Shown piece after piece: positions 35,606 through 44,140 of a DNA stretch of 64,000 nucleotides; position 1 is the stretch's first letter, and every line of letters begins with the position of its first letter. A model generated the notes under the pieces. The model was not told the DNA's origin, made no database searches, and was given only the letters and a program-made list of their open reading frames with translations. The position numbers were made by a program, and so were the translations under genes. The stretch comes from Halomonas sp. MCCC 1A13316 (GTDB taxonomy: Bacteria > Pseudomonadota > Gammaproteobacteria > Pseudomonadales > Halomonadaceae). The stretch spans positions 1,550,001 to 1,614,000 of the forward strand of contig NZ_CP053382.1 in assembly GCF_014931605.1 (NCBI RefSeq), given 5' to 3'.

Positions 35606-36388
35606 CTATGCTTGGTTGCCCAAGTGTTTGCGCAGGAAGTTGCGGGTGCGCTCCTGGTCGGGGTTGGTGAATAAATGATCAGGGGTGTTCTCCTCGACCA
35701 CCACGCCGCCGTCCATGAACATTGCCCAGTCGGACACATCACGTGCAAAGGCCATCTCATGGGTGACGATGAGCATGGTCATGTGTTCCTCGGCGAGGCT
35801 CTTCATGACGTGGTTCACTTCCTCCACCAGTTCGGGGTCAAGAGCCGAGGTCGCTTCGTCGAAGAGCATGACCTTGGGTTGCATGGCCAGGGCGCGGGCG
35901 ATGGCGACGCGCTGCTTCTGACCTCCCGAGAGGGAGCTGGGATAGGCCGAGGCCTTGTCTGCGAGTCCCACGCGCTCCAGCAGCTCCATGCCCAGCTCCC
36001 GTGCCTTTTTCGTCTCCATTCCCTTCAGTTTTCTTGGCGCCAGCGTCACGTTTTCCAGCGTCGAAAGGTGAGGGAATAAATTGAAGTGCTGGAAGACCAT
36101 GCCCATGTTCTGGCGTATATGGTTGATGTGCCGCTCGAAGGCAAGGCCCTTCAGGTCCGGTCGATTGACCTGAACGCCATCCAACAGGATGCAGCCTTCA
36201 TCGATCACTTCCAGGTTGTTGATCGATCGTAGCAGCGTGCTTTTTCCCGAACCCGATGGGCCGATGATGGAAATGATCTTGCCGCGGTCGACCTTGAGGT
36301 CGATCCCCTTGAGCACTTCAAGACTGCCGAATCTTTTCTTGACGCCTTTGAGCTCGACCATGGGTGTGTCTGTTGTTGCTGTTGTCAT
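35606..36388 (-). CDS. Polar amino acid ABC transporter, ATPase subunit
   Basis: 260-residue ATPase of the GlnQ/HisP class. Walker [11 protein letters not shown]-loop in [14 protein letters not shown] signature [15 protein letters not shown], Walker [15 protein letters not shown] and the switch histidine in IVTHEMAFA are all intact. Last gene of the order binding protein, permease, permease, ATPase. AAGGA precedes the ATG. Substrate is decided by the binding protein; the neighbouring catabolic genes suggest a modified or omega-amino acid. Confidence 0.93.
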   Translation of the reverse strand: MTTATTDTPMVELKGVKKRFGSLEVLKGIDLKVDRGKIISIIGPSGSGKSTLLRSINNLEVIDEGCILLDGVQVNRPDLKGLAFERHINHIRQNMGMVFQHFNLFPHLSTLENVTLAPRKLKGMETKKARELGMELLERVGLADKASAYPSSLSGGQKQRVAIARALAMQPKVMLFDEATSALDPELVEEVNHVMKSLAEEHMTMLIVTHEMAFARDVSDWAMFMDGGVVVEENTPDHLFTNPDQERTRNFLRKHLGNQA

Positions 36389-36414
36389 GTCAGATCCTTG
36401 TTAGGAAATTTTCC

Positions 36415-37068
36415 TCAGCGGCGAATGGCGGCACGGCGCTCCACCCAGGATTGGCCGGTTTCCATCCCGATATTGATCAGGTAATAAATGACCGCGATCG
36501 TGATATAGAACTCGAAAGGACGAAAGGTCACGCTGATCGCATACTGCGACATGTAGACCAGTTCGGCGATGCCAATGGCGGAGAGCACCGAGATGTCCTT
36601 GACCATGATGATCATGTTGTTGCCGAGCTGGGGGAGGGCGCGATAGAAAGCCTGGGGAAGAATGATGTAGAAGATGGTGGCGAGATGACCGAAGCCCAGG
36701 GACCTCGAGGCTTCGTACTGTCCACTCGAGACCGACTTGATAGTGGCAATGAAGATATCGGCGTTGTAGGCCATATAGTGAAAGCCGAGACCCAGAACGC
36801 CGACTACGATGGCAGGAATCAATATCCACTGCCCCATGCCGAAGTACAGAAAGTAAAGCTGGAGTAGCAGCGGTGTGGTCATGAATAGCCAGATGAAGAA
36901 GCGCAGCGGCCAGTTCACAGCTTTCCTGGTGTAGAGCGTTATCACGGCAACGATCTGGCCGCCGATGATCGACATGATGGCAACCACAAGGCCAATCAGC
37001 AGTGTGGCTCCCACCCCTTTCAAAAGTGTCGGGAAGTAGGTGATGACGGGGCTGAAGTCGAATTCCAT
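36415..37068 (-). CDS. Polar amino acid ABC transporter, permease subunit 2
   Basis: 217 residues of the HisM/GlnP family: hydrophobic segments starting at LLKGVGATLLIGLVVAIMSIIGGQIVAVITLY (region residues 16-47), and the EAA loop that contacts the ATPase (YEASRSLGFGHLATIFYIILPQAF). It forms a heterodimer with the other permease. 26 nt separate it from the ATPase gene. Confidence 0.92.
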   Translation of the reverse strand: MEFDFSPVITYFPTLLKGVGATLLIGLVVAIMSIIGGQIVAVITLYTRKAVNWPLRFFIWLFMTTPLLLQLYFLYFGMGQWILIPAIVVGVLGLGFHYMAYNADIFIATIKSVSSGQYEASRSLGFGHLATIFYIILPQAFYRALPQLGNNMIIMVKDISVLSAIGIAELVYMSQYAISVTFRPFEFYITIAVIYYLINIGMETGQSWVERRAAIRR

Positions 37069-37113
37069 GGAAGCTTTTCCTGTTTGTTCTATTGTCGGTC
37101 GGCTATGTCGGTT

Positions 37114-37770
37114 TTATAGGTAGGTGTATCGCGTGGCACGCCGATAGAGAAACTCAACGATACCCATGACCGCATAGATGATGACGATGTACATCAGGGC
37201 ACTCAGCGTAAAGACTTCCAGGGGCTTGTAAGTGGAGCCGATCAGACGCTGGGCCTGGTAGGTCAGCTCGACCACCGAGATGATGGAAACCAGCGAAGAG
37301 TTCTTGACCAGAATGATGGACAGTACGCCGATGGAGCGAATCATCAAGCCGGCCGCCTGCGGCAGGACGATGTACTGGAGCGTCGCCAAGCGTCCGAACC
37401 CCAGCGAGCGTGACGCCTCGTTCTGCCCGCTGTCGACCGATTCGATGGCGCCTCGAATGGCCTCGCTCATGTAGGCGCCGATATTGAAAGCGCCAACTAC
37501 CACGCCGCAGGTGAAAGGGTCCAGGCGCAGGCCGATGGCGGGCCCGCCATAGAAGACCAGCAGCAGCTGCACGAAATAGGGGGTGCCGCGAACGACGCTG
37601 ATGTAGGAGCGAGCCAGCCAGCGAACGGGAGGGATTCGTGAGGTTCGCAGCGCCACCAGCGCAGAGGCGATGAAAAAACCGAAAAACAGGGCACGAGCCG
37701 ATATATCGATGGTCACCCAGGCCGCTTTTAACAGCAACGGCGTTAATTCGATCATCAGGTTGATGTCCAT
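37114..37770 (-). CDS. Polar amino acid ABC transporter, permease subunit 1
   Basis: 218 residues, paralogous to the next gene, with the same membrane pattern and EAA loop (QNEASRSLGFGRLATLQYIVLPQAAG). AAAGGAG lies directly upstream of the ATG. It follows the binding-protein gene by 72 nt. Confidence 0.92.
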   Translation of the reverse strand: MDINLMIELTPLLLKAAWVTIDISARALFFGFFIASALVALRTSRIPPVRWLARSYISVVRGTPYFVQLLLVFYGGPAIGLRLDPFTCGVVVGAFNIGAYMSEAIRGAIESVDSGQNEASRSLGFGRLATLQYIVLPQAAGLMIRSIGVLSIILVKNSSLVSIISVVELTYQAQRLIGSTYKPLEVFTLSALMYIVIIYAVMGIVEFLYRRATRYTYL

Positions 37771-37842
37771 GAGCTCCTTTGCCCTGTTGTTGTGTTGTGA
37801 TGGTGATTGGTTCAGCAGGGCTCGCGCCCTGCTGCTTCAGGA

Positions 37843-38646
37843 TCACGAGTCGAATTCGACCCCTTCGCCGATCCACTTGTCGACGATCTCCTGGTAGGTA
37901 CCGTCCGCCTTGATCTCGGCCAGCGCCGAGTTGAGGGCCTCACGGAGCTGTGGCTTGTTCTTTTGAATGGCAATGGCAGCAGGCCAGCTTGGCAGCTCGC
38001 CGACATCGACCTGCTTGATGTCGAGGTCCTGCTCGTTGAGCGCCACGTAGACAGGAATGTCATCGGCGATCATGACGTCGATGCGTCCCGTGGTGAGCGC
38101 ATTGAGCATATCGGGCAAGCCTTGGAAGGTCTGGTTGCGCCATTTCCCTTCGCCGTTCTCGGTGGCCCATTGATTGCCTGTTTCGCCGAGGGTGGAACCG
38201 ACTGACTTGCCTTCGAAATCATCGATGCTGGCGACGTCGTCGGTGCCCTCCTGAACCCAGATGGAGAGTCCCGAGCTGTAGTAGCTGTCGGTGAAGTCGA
38301 CCGCCTGTTTGCGCTCTTCCGTCACGCTCATGCTGCAGATGCAGGCGTCGAAGCGACCCCCGGCCAGGGCGGCGACGATGCCATTCCATGGAGAGGTCTG
38401 GATATTGACCTCGACACCCATCCGATCTGCCAGGGCTTCGGCGATATCCACATCGAAGCCGACTAGGTTGCCGGACGTATCGACGTAGCTGAAAGGGGGG
38501 TACGCCCCCGAATTTGCGACCTGAAAGGTGTCGTTCTGAATCTCGGGTAAGTCTCGTGCCTGGGCCGCAAAGCTCGCCAGGGTAATAGCGCCGAGAGTCA
38601 TGGCGGCGACGAGAGGATGATGGAAAAGCTTTTTATGATTTGTCAT
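37843..38646 (-). CDS. Polar amino acid ABC transporter, periplasmic binding protein
   Basis: 267 residues. Signal peptide (TLGAITLASFAAQA/RDLPE) followed by the family-3 solute-binding fold: YPPFSYVDTSGNLVGFDVDIAEALADRMGVEV and FDACICSMSVTEERKQAVDFTDSYY. The usual I-S-G-M-T stretch is CICSMS here, so the ligand pocket may differ from common Gln/Arg/His binders. First gene of the importer operon, 172 nt downstream of the thiolase gene in the same direction. Confidence 0.92.
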   Translation of the reverse strand: MTNHKKLFHHPLVAAMTLGAITLASFAAQARDLPEIQNDTFQVANSGAYPPFSYVDTSGNLVGFDVDIAEALADRMGVEVNIQTSPWNGIVAALAGGRFDACICSMSVTEERKQAVDFTDSYYSSGLSIWVQEGTDDVASIDDFEGKSVGSTLGETGNQWATENGEGKWRNQTFQGLPDMLNALTTGRIDVMIADDIPVYVALNEQDLDIKQVDVGELPSWPAAIAIQKNKPQLREALNSALAEIKADGTYQEIVDKWIGEGVEFDS

Positions 38647-38750
38647 GTCGATTCCTGCTCATTGTGAGTTCTGCTGTGGGTTTGCGACCTGCGTCGCGTC
38701 TTGCCTTATTGCTCTTTGCCATTCTCGCTTTCGAAGCGGAGCCGGGCCTT

Positions 38751-38764
38751 GGTGACTTATCACC
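38751..38764. promoter_or_regulatory. Palindrome GGTGA-CTTA-TCACC before the importer operon
   Basis: A perfect 5-bp inverted repeat with 4-nt centre in the 172-nt gap between thiolase and binding-protein genes. AT-rich sequence just upstream on the minus strand (near 38770-38800) could hold the promoter. A plausible operator of a separately controlled importer operon. Confidence 0.3.
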
Positions 38765-38818
38765 TCCAGTTATATTGTTGAAAATTCATATTGACACTAC
38801 CAAGCATTCCCTGGGACG

Positions 38819-40009
38819 TCACATAAGTTCTAGGATCACGGCAATCCCTTGGCCGCCGCCCACGCAAGCGGTGGCACAGCCGTAGCGGCCGCCGCGATGG
38901 GCCAGGATGCGTGCCAGGGTGCCGGCCAGACGCACGCCCGTGGCGCCCAGCGGGTGGCCAAGCGCCAGAGCGCCGCCCCAGACATTGACCCGGGATGAAT
39001 CGAGCCCGAGCTTGCCTATCGCATGCAACGGCACGGCGGCGAAGGCCTCGTTGATTTCCCAGGCATCGATCTGGTCTGCATGCAAGCCGGCCCTAGCTAG
39101 CGCCTGCTGGGCTGCCGCCGCGGCGCCGGTGCCCATATGCTCGGGTGCCACTCCCACGTCGGCGAAGGCGACGATGCGCGCCAGAGGCGTGGCTGCATAA
39201 CGCTCCACGGCCGCGGACGACATGAGCAGAGCCGCGGCAGCACCTGACGTCAGCGGCGAGCTGTTGCCGGCCGTGACCCGGCCCTCCTCGAGGAATACCG
39301 GGTCGAGCCCAGCCAGGCGTTCGAGGCTGGTATCGGGGCGAATATTGGCGTCGCGCTCGACGACCGCTCCGGCAGCTCCGACAAGCGACAGGCGCTCGCC
39401 GGAGAAGTGGCCCTCGGCCTCGGCCTGGGCGGCGCGACGATGAGAGGCGAGCGCGAACTCGTCCATTGCTTCGCGCTTGATGCCGGCCGCCTGGGCCAGG
39501 CGTTCGGCGGTGATACCCATGTTCAGCGCCACGTCGAGTTCCAGCCATTCGGCGCCGTGCAGCACTTCGGGCGAGGTCAGCGTGCCCTCCTTGAACAGGC
39601 TTGGGCCCATGGGCACCCGAGTCATGTTTTCAAAGCCGCCGGCCAGGGCGAGGTCGATGTCGCCAGCCTGGATCTCCCGAGCGGAGCTGCGCAGAGCGGC
39701 AAGCCCCGAGCCGCACTGCTGATCGATCTGACGGGTGGCACAATCACGCCCCTGCGGCCCCAGACGTTGTGACAACCACAGCGGGTAGCGACCGCCGAAG
39801 CTCCACTGCTCCTTGACCGGCAGCGCACAACCGATACTGAGGTCCTCCACGGCTTGCGGGTCGAGGTCGGCGCGGGCGAGCAGGGCATCGATCACCTGGG
39901 CGAGCAGGGCGTCACCGCGGGTGTCGGCCCAGGCGTCCACCTCCGGCTTGCGCGGGTGGGCGCGGGTGAAGGCGCTGCGGGCGTAGTCGACGAGATAGGC
40001 ATCCTTCAT
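38819..40009 (-). CDS. Thiolase (acetyl-CoA C-acyltransferase)
   Basis: 396-residue thiolase that splits a 3-oxoacyl-CoA with CoA into acetyl-CoA and a shortened acyl-CoA. The nucleophilic Cys lies in RQIDQQCGSGLAAL, the HxxGATG motif is ALGHPLGATGVRL, NEAFA is present and the second catalytic Cys is in CATACVGGGQG. The ATG at 40009 is preceded by GGAGGTG and overlaps the M20 gene stop by 4 nt. Encoded with CoA-transferase and aminotransferase, which points to breakdown of an amino-substituted 3-oxo acid, not ordinary fatty acid oxidation. Confidence 0.93.
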   Translation of the reverse strand: MKDAYLVDYARSAFTRAHPRKPEVDAWADTRGDALLAQVIDALLARADLDPQAVEDLSIGCALPVKEQWSFGGRYPLWLSQRLGPQGRDCATRQIDQQCGSGLAALRSSAREIQAGDIDLALAGGFENMTRVPMGPSLFKEGTLTSPEVLHGAEWLELDVALNMGITAERLAQAAGIKREAMDEFALASHRRAAQAEAEGHFSGERLSLVGAAGAVVERDANIRPDTSLERLAGLDPVFLEEGRVTAGNSSPLTSGAAAALLMSSAAVERYAATPLARIVAFADVGVAPEHMGTGAAAAAQQALARAGLHADQIDAWEINEAFAAVPLHAIGKLGLDSSRVNVWGGALALGHPLGATGVRLAGTLARILAHRGGRYGCATACVGGGQGIAVILELM

Positions 40010-41289
40010 GCCGCACCTCCTTTGGCGCTGGCCAGCTGTGCCCAGCGATGGATGAACAGCGCGTAGGTGGTCAGAACGTGGCGGATCGAGTCGATCTCGA
40101 CGCACTCGTCGACACCATGTATCCGCTGGGCCACCGGGCCATAGCAGGTGCCGTTGATCTCACCGCTGACATGGAAAGCGCGTAGGTCGGTGGTGCAGGT
40201 CGAGAGATAGGTCTTCGGCGGCTCGCCGAGCAGATCCTCGTGGCAGCGCGAGAGCAGCGCGATGCCCGGCGCCTCGAGGTCGACCAGATGACCTTCGGAC
40301 CGAAAGCCGTGGAACTCCACGCGCGGCGCAGGACTGCCATCGCCGAGCTCGGCATGGTGCGCTGCGATGCACTCGCGCACACGGTTCATGACATCGTCGG
40401 GCCTCATGCCCGGCGGGAAGCCGACGCGGCCCTCGAGGATGGCATGGGCCGGTACGCTTGAAGCCCAGTTGCCACCTTCGATCTTGCCGATACTGAGATT
40501 GAAAGGGTGATCGATATCGTCGTAGGGGGGCTGGCGCGTGAGGCCGTTGATTTCGGCTTCCAACGCCTTGAAGGCGGGCAGGTAGGCGAGGATGGCCTCA
40601 ATGGCGTTGTTGCCGGCGCGAGTATCGAGCACGTGGGCGGGTACCCCGTCGAGGCGCATGCGAAACCACAGCACGCCCACCTGGCCGGCATAGATCTGTG
40701 CGCCAAAAGGCTCAGGGATCAGCACGAAGTCGCCGCTGTAGCCTTGGTGCAGGCAGGCCAGGGCGCCATTGCCGGTGCACTCTTCCTCGATCACCGTTTG
40801 TAAAGTCAGCGGGAAATCGATGGTGACGCCGGCCTCGCGCACGGCATGCACGGCCAGGGTCATGGCGGCGATGCCGGCCTTCATGTCACCGGCACCGCGA
40901 CCATAGAGCCAGCCATCCTTTTCCCACGGCTCCCAGGGCGGGCGAGTCCACATGTCGGTGGGCTCGGCGGGTACCACGTCGAGGTGGCCGTTGAACACCA
41001 AGTGCGGCCCCGCGGCGCCGGCATTGAGCTGGGCCACCAGGTTATAGCGCCCCGTGTTGTCCCACTCGGTCGGAGCGCGGTGAGGGTGGCCGGCAAAGCC
41101 GGGGGCATCGAGCGGCACCCGGGTGCTGGGCAGGTCGAGGCGCTCGAACCAGCGCTCCATGGTATCCAGCGCGCCATGCTCCTGGCCCAGCACGCTGTAG
41201 CCGCGTACCAGGTCGCGGGTCAGCGCAAGGGTCTCGTCCAACAATGCCTCGCAGCGCTCGACGATTCGCTTCTCGGTGCTGGTAAGCAT
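40006..41289 (-). CDS. M20-family metallohydrolase (N-acyl amino acid deacylase type)
   Basis: 427 residues of the ArgE/DapE/carboxypeptidase G2 family. Metal ligands are visible: FNGHLDVVPAEP, LYGRGAGDMKAGIAAM, and catalytic Glu in VIEEECTGNGAL, with a dimerisation domain inserted at about residues 200-310 and a final His in RIHGVDECVEI. The likely reaction is removal of an acetyl or other acyl group from an amino acid or short omega-amino acid. It overlaps the thiolase start by 4 nt and the CoA-transferase stop by 1 nt, so it is part of the catabolic operon. Confidence 0.9.
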   Translation of the reverse strand: MLTSTEKRIVERCEALLDETLALTRDLVRGYSVLGQEHGALDTMERWFERLDLPSTRVPLDAPGFAGHPHRAPTEWDNTGRYNLVAQLNAGAAGPHLVFNGHLDVVPAEPTDMWTRPPWEPWEKDGWLYGRGAGDMKAGIAAMTLAVHAVREAGVTIDFPLTLQTVIEEECTGNGALACLHQGYSGDFVLIPEPFGAQIYAGQVGVLWFRMRLDGVPAHVLDTRAGNNAIEAILAYLPAFKALEAEINGLTRQPPYDDIDHPFNLSIGKIEGGNWASSVPAHAILEGRVGFPPGMRPDDVMNRVRECIAAHHAELGDGSPAPRVEFHGFRSEGHLVDLEAPGIALLSRCHEDLLGEPPKTYLSTCTTDLRAFHVSGEINGTCYGPVAQRIHGVDECVEIDSIRHVLTTYALFIHRWAQLASAKGGAA

Positions 41290-41942
41290 CAGAACCTCCC
41301 CAGTCGAGTTTCGTCGACGATCAGTTCGGCTTCGGTGGCCTCGCGCAGTTCAGCAACGCTCAGGCCCTCGGCAATGTCCACTACGACCAGTCCTTCCGGT
41401 GTCACGTCAATCACTGCCTTGTCGGTGATGATGCGCGACACGCAACGCTCGGCGGTCAGCGGCAGGCGGCAGCGGTGCAGTATCTTGGCATTGCCTTGTT
41501 TGTCATTGTGCGAGCACAGGATCACCAGGCGTTTGACCTTCTGTGCCAGCTCCATGGCCCCGCCGATACCGGGCGAGAACTTGCCGGGTATCTTCCAGTT
41601 GGCCAAATTGCCCAGCGCGTCGACCTCGAAGGCCCCCATGAAGGTGAGGTCCACGCGGCTGCGGCGGATCATGGCGAATGACATGGCGCTGTCGAACACG
41701 CTGGCGCCGGGGCGAGTGGCGATGTAGGCGCCACCGGAGTCGATCATGTCCCAGTCCGGTTCTTCGTCTTCGTTGCGTGGACGACAACCCAGCACGCCAT
41801 TTTCGGAGTGCACCAGGACCTCCATATCCTCCGGCAGGTAATGGAACAGCCGCGTAGGCAGGCCGATTCCCAGGTTGACGATCTGCCCCGCAATCACCTC
41901 TCGGGCGGCTCGGGCGAGAATGCGCTGCTGGTCAGCCGACAT
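41289..41942 (-). CDS. 3-oxoacid CoA-transferase, subunit B
   Basis: 217-residue beta subunit of a family I CoA-transferase. The catalytic glutamate is in the motif HSENGVLG, and NLGIGLPTRL and GGAMELAQKVKR are family-typical. With subunit A it moves CoA from acetyl-CoA or succinyl-CoA to a 3-oxo acid. The ATG at 41942 has AAGGGAGG at good distance; a GTG six bases earlier would be too close to it. Overlaps subunit A by 11 nt. Confidence 0.92.
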   Translation of the reverse strand: MSADQQRILARAAREVIAGQIVNLGIGLPTRLFHYLPEDMEVLVHSENGVLGCRPRNEDEEPDWDMIDSGGAYIATRPGASVFDSAMSFAMIRRSRVDLTFMGAFEVDALGNLANWKIPGKFSPGIGGAMELAQKVKRLVILCSHNDKQGNAKILHRCRLPLTAERCVSRIITDKAVIDVTPEGLVVVDIAEGLSVAELREATEAELIVDETRLGRF

Positions 41943-42633
41943 GGGCACGCCTCCCTTGTTCGCTGGTGACAGGGTCGACCGCCACCACCAGGCTGACGAA
42001 GGCGCAAGGCGTATGGATCGCCTCGGGTGTCAGGCTGCCGGGTTCGTCGACCCGATAAGCCTGGGCGATGACGGTATCGGCGGCCATCGCCATCAAGGGG
42101 TTGAAATTGCTGGCGGTGGCGCGATAGATGAGGTTGCCGTAGCGGTCGGCGTGTTCGGCATGGACCAGGGCGAAGTCGGCGTAGAGCGCCGGCTCGATGC
42201 CCCAGGTGCGACCGTCCAGTTCGATCTCGCGCCGACCGGCGGCGATCTCGGTGCCCTGGCCGATGTCGGTGAGAAAGCCGTGGTGGCCGGCGCCGGCGCT
42301 GCGGATCTTCTCGGCCAGTATTCCCTGCGGAAAGAGGGTGACCTCGAGCTGGCCGCGGTTCATCGCCGCGATGGCATCGCGGTTGAGGCCGATGTGCGAT
42401 GTGATCAGGCGGCGTACGCGACCGGCCTCGATCAGCTTGCCGATACCGATGCCCGGCTCGTTGGCGTCGTTCTTGATCAGGGTGAGGTCGCTTTGCCCTT
42501 GGGCCAGCAGTTCGTCGATCAGGGCGAAAGGCGTGCCCGGCGAACCGAAGCCGCCCACCATGATCGAGGCGCCGTCGGGAATCGCGGCGATGGCCTCGTC
42601 GATGGCGCGATATTTGCGGTTGAGTAGCGTCAT
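41932..42633 (-). CDS. 3-oxoacid CoA-transferase, subunit A
   Basis: 233-residue alpha subunit with the CoA-binding glycine loop IMVGGFGSPGTPFALIDELL and KNDANEPGIGIGKLI. Start at ATG 42633 (AAAGG about 9 nt upstream); a GTG at 42681 would overlap the aminotransferase and lacks a ribosome site. Subunits A and B are two genes here, as in the Atu/Sco-type bacterial enzymes. Confidence 0.92.
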   Translation of the reverse strand: MTLLNRKYRAIDEAIAAIPDGASIMVGGFGSPGTPFALIDELLAQGQSDLTLIKNDANEPGIGIGKLIEAGRVRRLITSHIGLNRDAIAAMNRGQLEVTLFPQGILAEKIRSAGAGHHGFLTDIGQGTEIAAGRREIELDGRTWGIEPALYADFALVHAEHADRYGNLIYRATASNFNPLMAMAADTVIAQAYRVDEPGSLTPEAIHTPCAFVSLVVAVDPVTSEQGRRAHVG

Positions 42634-42667
42634 GCAGGGAGCCTTTTGTCGTGGGTCGGGAGCACGT

Positions 42668-44029
42668 TCAAGGAGCGTCACTCATGGCATCCGTACGCGC
42701 CGCTTCTCGTTTGAGCTCGAGGTCGAAGCGGCACATGGCACGTTCGAGGCGGGCCAACAGCTCGGTGATATCGTCAGCGCCGATGGTCAGAGGAGGAGTG
42801 ACCAGGAAGTGATCGCCGGCCACGCCGTTGAGGGTGCGTCGCGGGTAGATCAAAAGCCCCTCTTCCTTGGCCAGTGCCGTGATCCGGGCGAAGCGGTTCT
42901 GCTCGGCCGGGAAGGCGCTCCTGGTTTCGCTATTGGCCACCAGCTCCACGCCCCACAGCAGCCCCAGGCCGCGCACGTCGCCTATCCAGGAGAAACGGGC
43001 CTTGAGTGCCAGCAAGCCTCTCTTCAACTCGCGGCCGCGAGCCGCCACGTTGTCGAGCACGCGCTCGCGCTGCATGGCTTCGATCACGGCCAGCCCCGTG
43101 GCGCAGGCCAGCGGGTTGCCAGCATAGGTATGGCCGTGCTGGAAGCCGCCCGACTCCATTACCGTGTCGACGATATCGACCCGGGAAAGCACCGCTCCCA
43201 CCGGATAGTAGCCGGCGCCGAGTCCCTTGGCGGTGGCGAGCAGGTCCGGCATCACGCCGTAGTGCTGGTAGGCGAACCAGGCGCCGGTGCGGCCGACACC
43301 GGTCAGCACCTCGTCGAAGATCAACAGACAGCCGAACTCGTCGCACAGGGTGCGGATGCCATCCAAGTAGTGCTTGTCGAGCATGCGTGCGCCGGTACTG
43401 GCGCCGCCTACCGGCTCCAGCACGAAGGCGATGATCGTCTCGGGGCCGGCTGCCTTGATAGCAGAGCGGGTCTCTGCCAATACGCGTTCCACGTGCCGGG
43501 CGTCGCCTGTGTCGGTATGACGGTAGAAGTCGGGACCGGGTACCTTGAGCGAAGCGTTGACGATGTCGGCGAAAGGCGCTTCGAGCGGTTCGTAGCCGGT
43601 CACACCCAGCGCACCCAGGGTGCTGCCGTGGTAGGAGGGGCGCAGCGAGACGAAGCGGCGGCGCTGGGGCTCGCCCTTGGCAACGAAATACTGCCGTGCC
43701 AGCTTGAGCGCCGACTCTACTGCCTCCGAGCCGCTGGAGACGAAGAACACCTTCTCCAACTGCCGATGAGTGAGTTCCACCAGCGCTTCGGCCAGGGCCA
43801 CCGCAGGGGCATTCTCGAACTGGGTGCGGTAGGTGAAGGCGACGCGGTCGAGCTGGTCGAGCATGGCCTCGCGAATATCGTCGCGGCCGTGGCCGAGATT
43901 GCAGGAGATGGCCCCGGAACAGCCGTCGAGGTACTGCTTGCCGGTCTCGTCCCACAAGTAGACGCCCTTGGCGTGGCTGACTTCGGGCAGGGCGGGGCCG
44001 GCCTGGTAGAAAAGCGGAGATGGGCTCAT
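42668..44029 (-). CDS. Class III PLP-dependent aminotransferase
   Basis: 453 residues of the omega-amino acid:pyruvate/4-aminobutyrate aminotransferase class. VSSGSEAVESALKLARQY, RPSYHGSTLGALGVTG, the PLP-contact Asp in LLIFDEVLTGVGRTG, and the Schiff-base Lys in LATAKGLGAGYYPVG are present. This class removes amino groups that are not on the alpha carbon. First gene of the catabolic operon, divergent from the LysR gene. In this setting its product would be a 3-oxo acid for the CoA-transferase. Confidence 0.93.
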   Translation of the reverse strand: MSPSPLFYQAGPALPEVSHAKGVYLWDETGKQYLDGCSGAISCNLGHGRDDIREAMLDQLDRVAFTYRTQFENAPAVALAEALVELTHRQLEKVFFVSSGSEAVESALKLARQYFVAKGEPQRRRFVSLRPSYHGSTLGALGVTGYEPLEAPFADIVNASLKVPGPDFYRHTDTGDARHVERVLAETRSAIKAAGPETIIAFVLEPVGGASTGARMLDKHYLDGIRTLCDEFGCLLIFDEVLTGVGRTGAWFAYQHYGVMPDLLATAKGLGAGYYPVGAVLSRVDIVDTVMESGGFQHGHTYAGNPLACATGLAVIEAMQRERVLDNVAARGRELKRGLLALKARFSWIGDVRGLGLLWGVELVANSETRSAFPAEQNRFARITALAKEEGLLIYPRRTLNGVAGDHFLVTPPLTIGADDITELLARLERAMCRFDLELKREAARTDAMSDAP

Positions 44030-44045
44030 GTCAACGTCCGGTTGT

Positions 44046-44064
44046 CGTTATGTAATCGTGAACG
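44046..44064. promoter_or_regulatory. LysR-type box CGTT-N11-AACG
   Basis: CGTT (44046-44049) and AACG (44061-44064) flank exactly 11 bases, the T-N11-A pattern of LysR-type regulators, in the 111-nt divergent region. It lies about 17 nt upstream of the aminotransferase start, so it is the probable site for the divergently encoded regulator. Confidence 0.45.
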
Positions 44065-44140
44065 GTTGTCTGCAGTCTAAGTAGCGAGCGGTAGCTATTT
44101 CAATATATGATCTTTATAACGAATTCGATGAGTTTTACTC

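Noticed and set aside
42668..44029. Ectoine degradation cluster (doe-type) because of aminotransferase plus M20 enzyme in a halophile
   Set aside because: There is no ectoine hydrolase or semialdehyde dehydrogenase gene, and CoA-transferase plus thiolase do not belong to that route.
42197..44080. 627-codon open frame antisense to the aminotransferase and CoA-transferase genes
   Set aside because: It spans two conserved genes on the other strand and their junction, and shows no domain or start signal.
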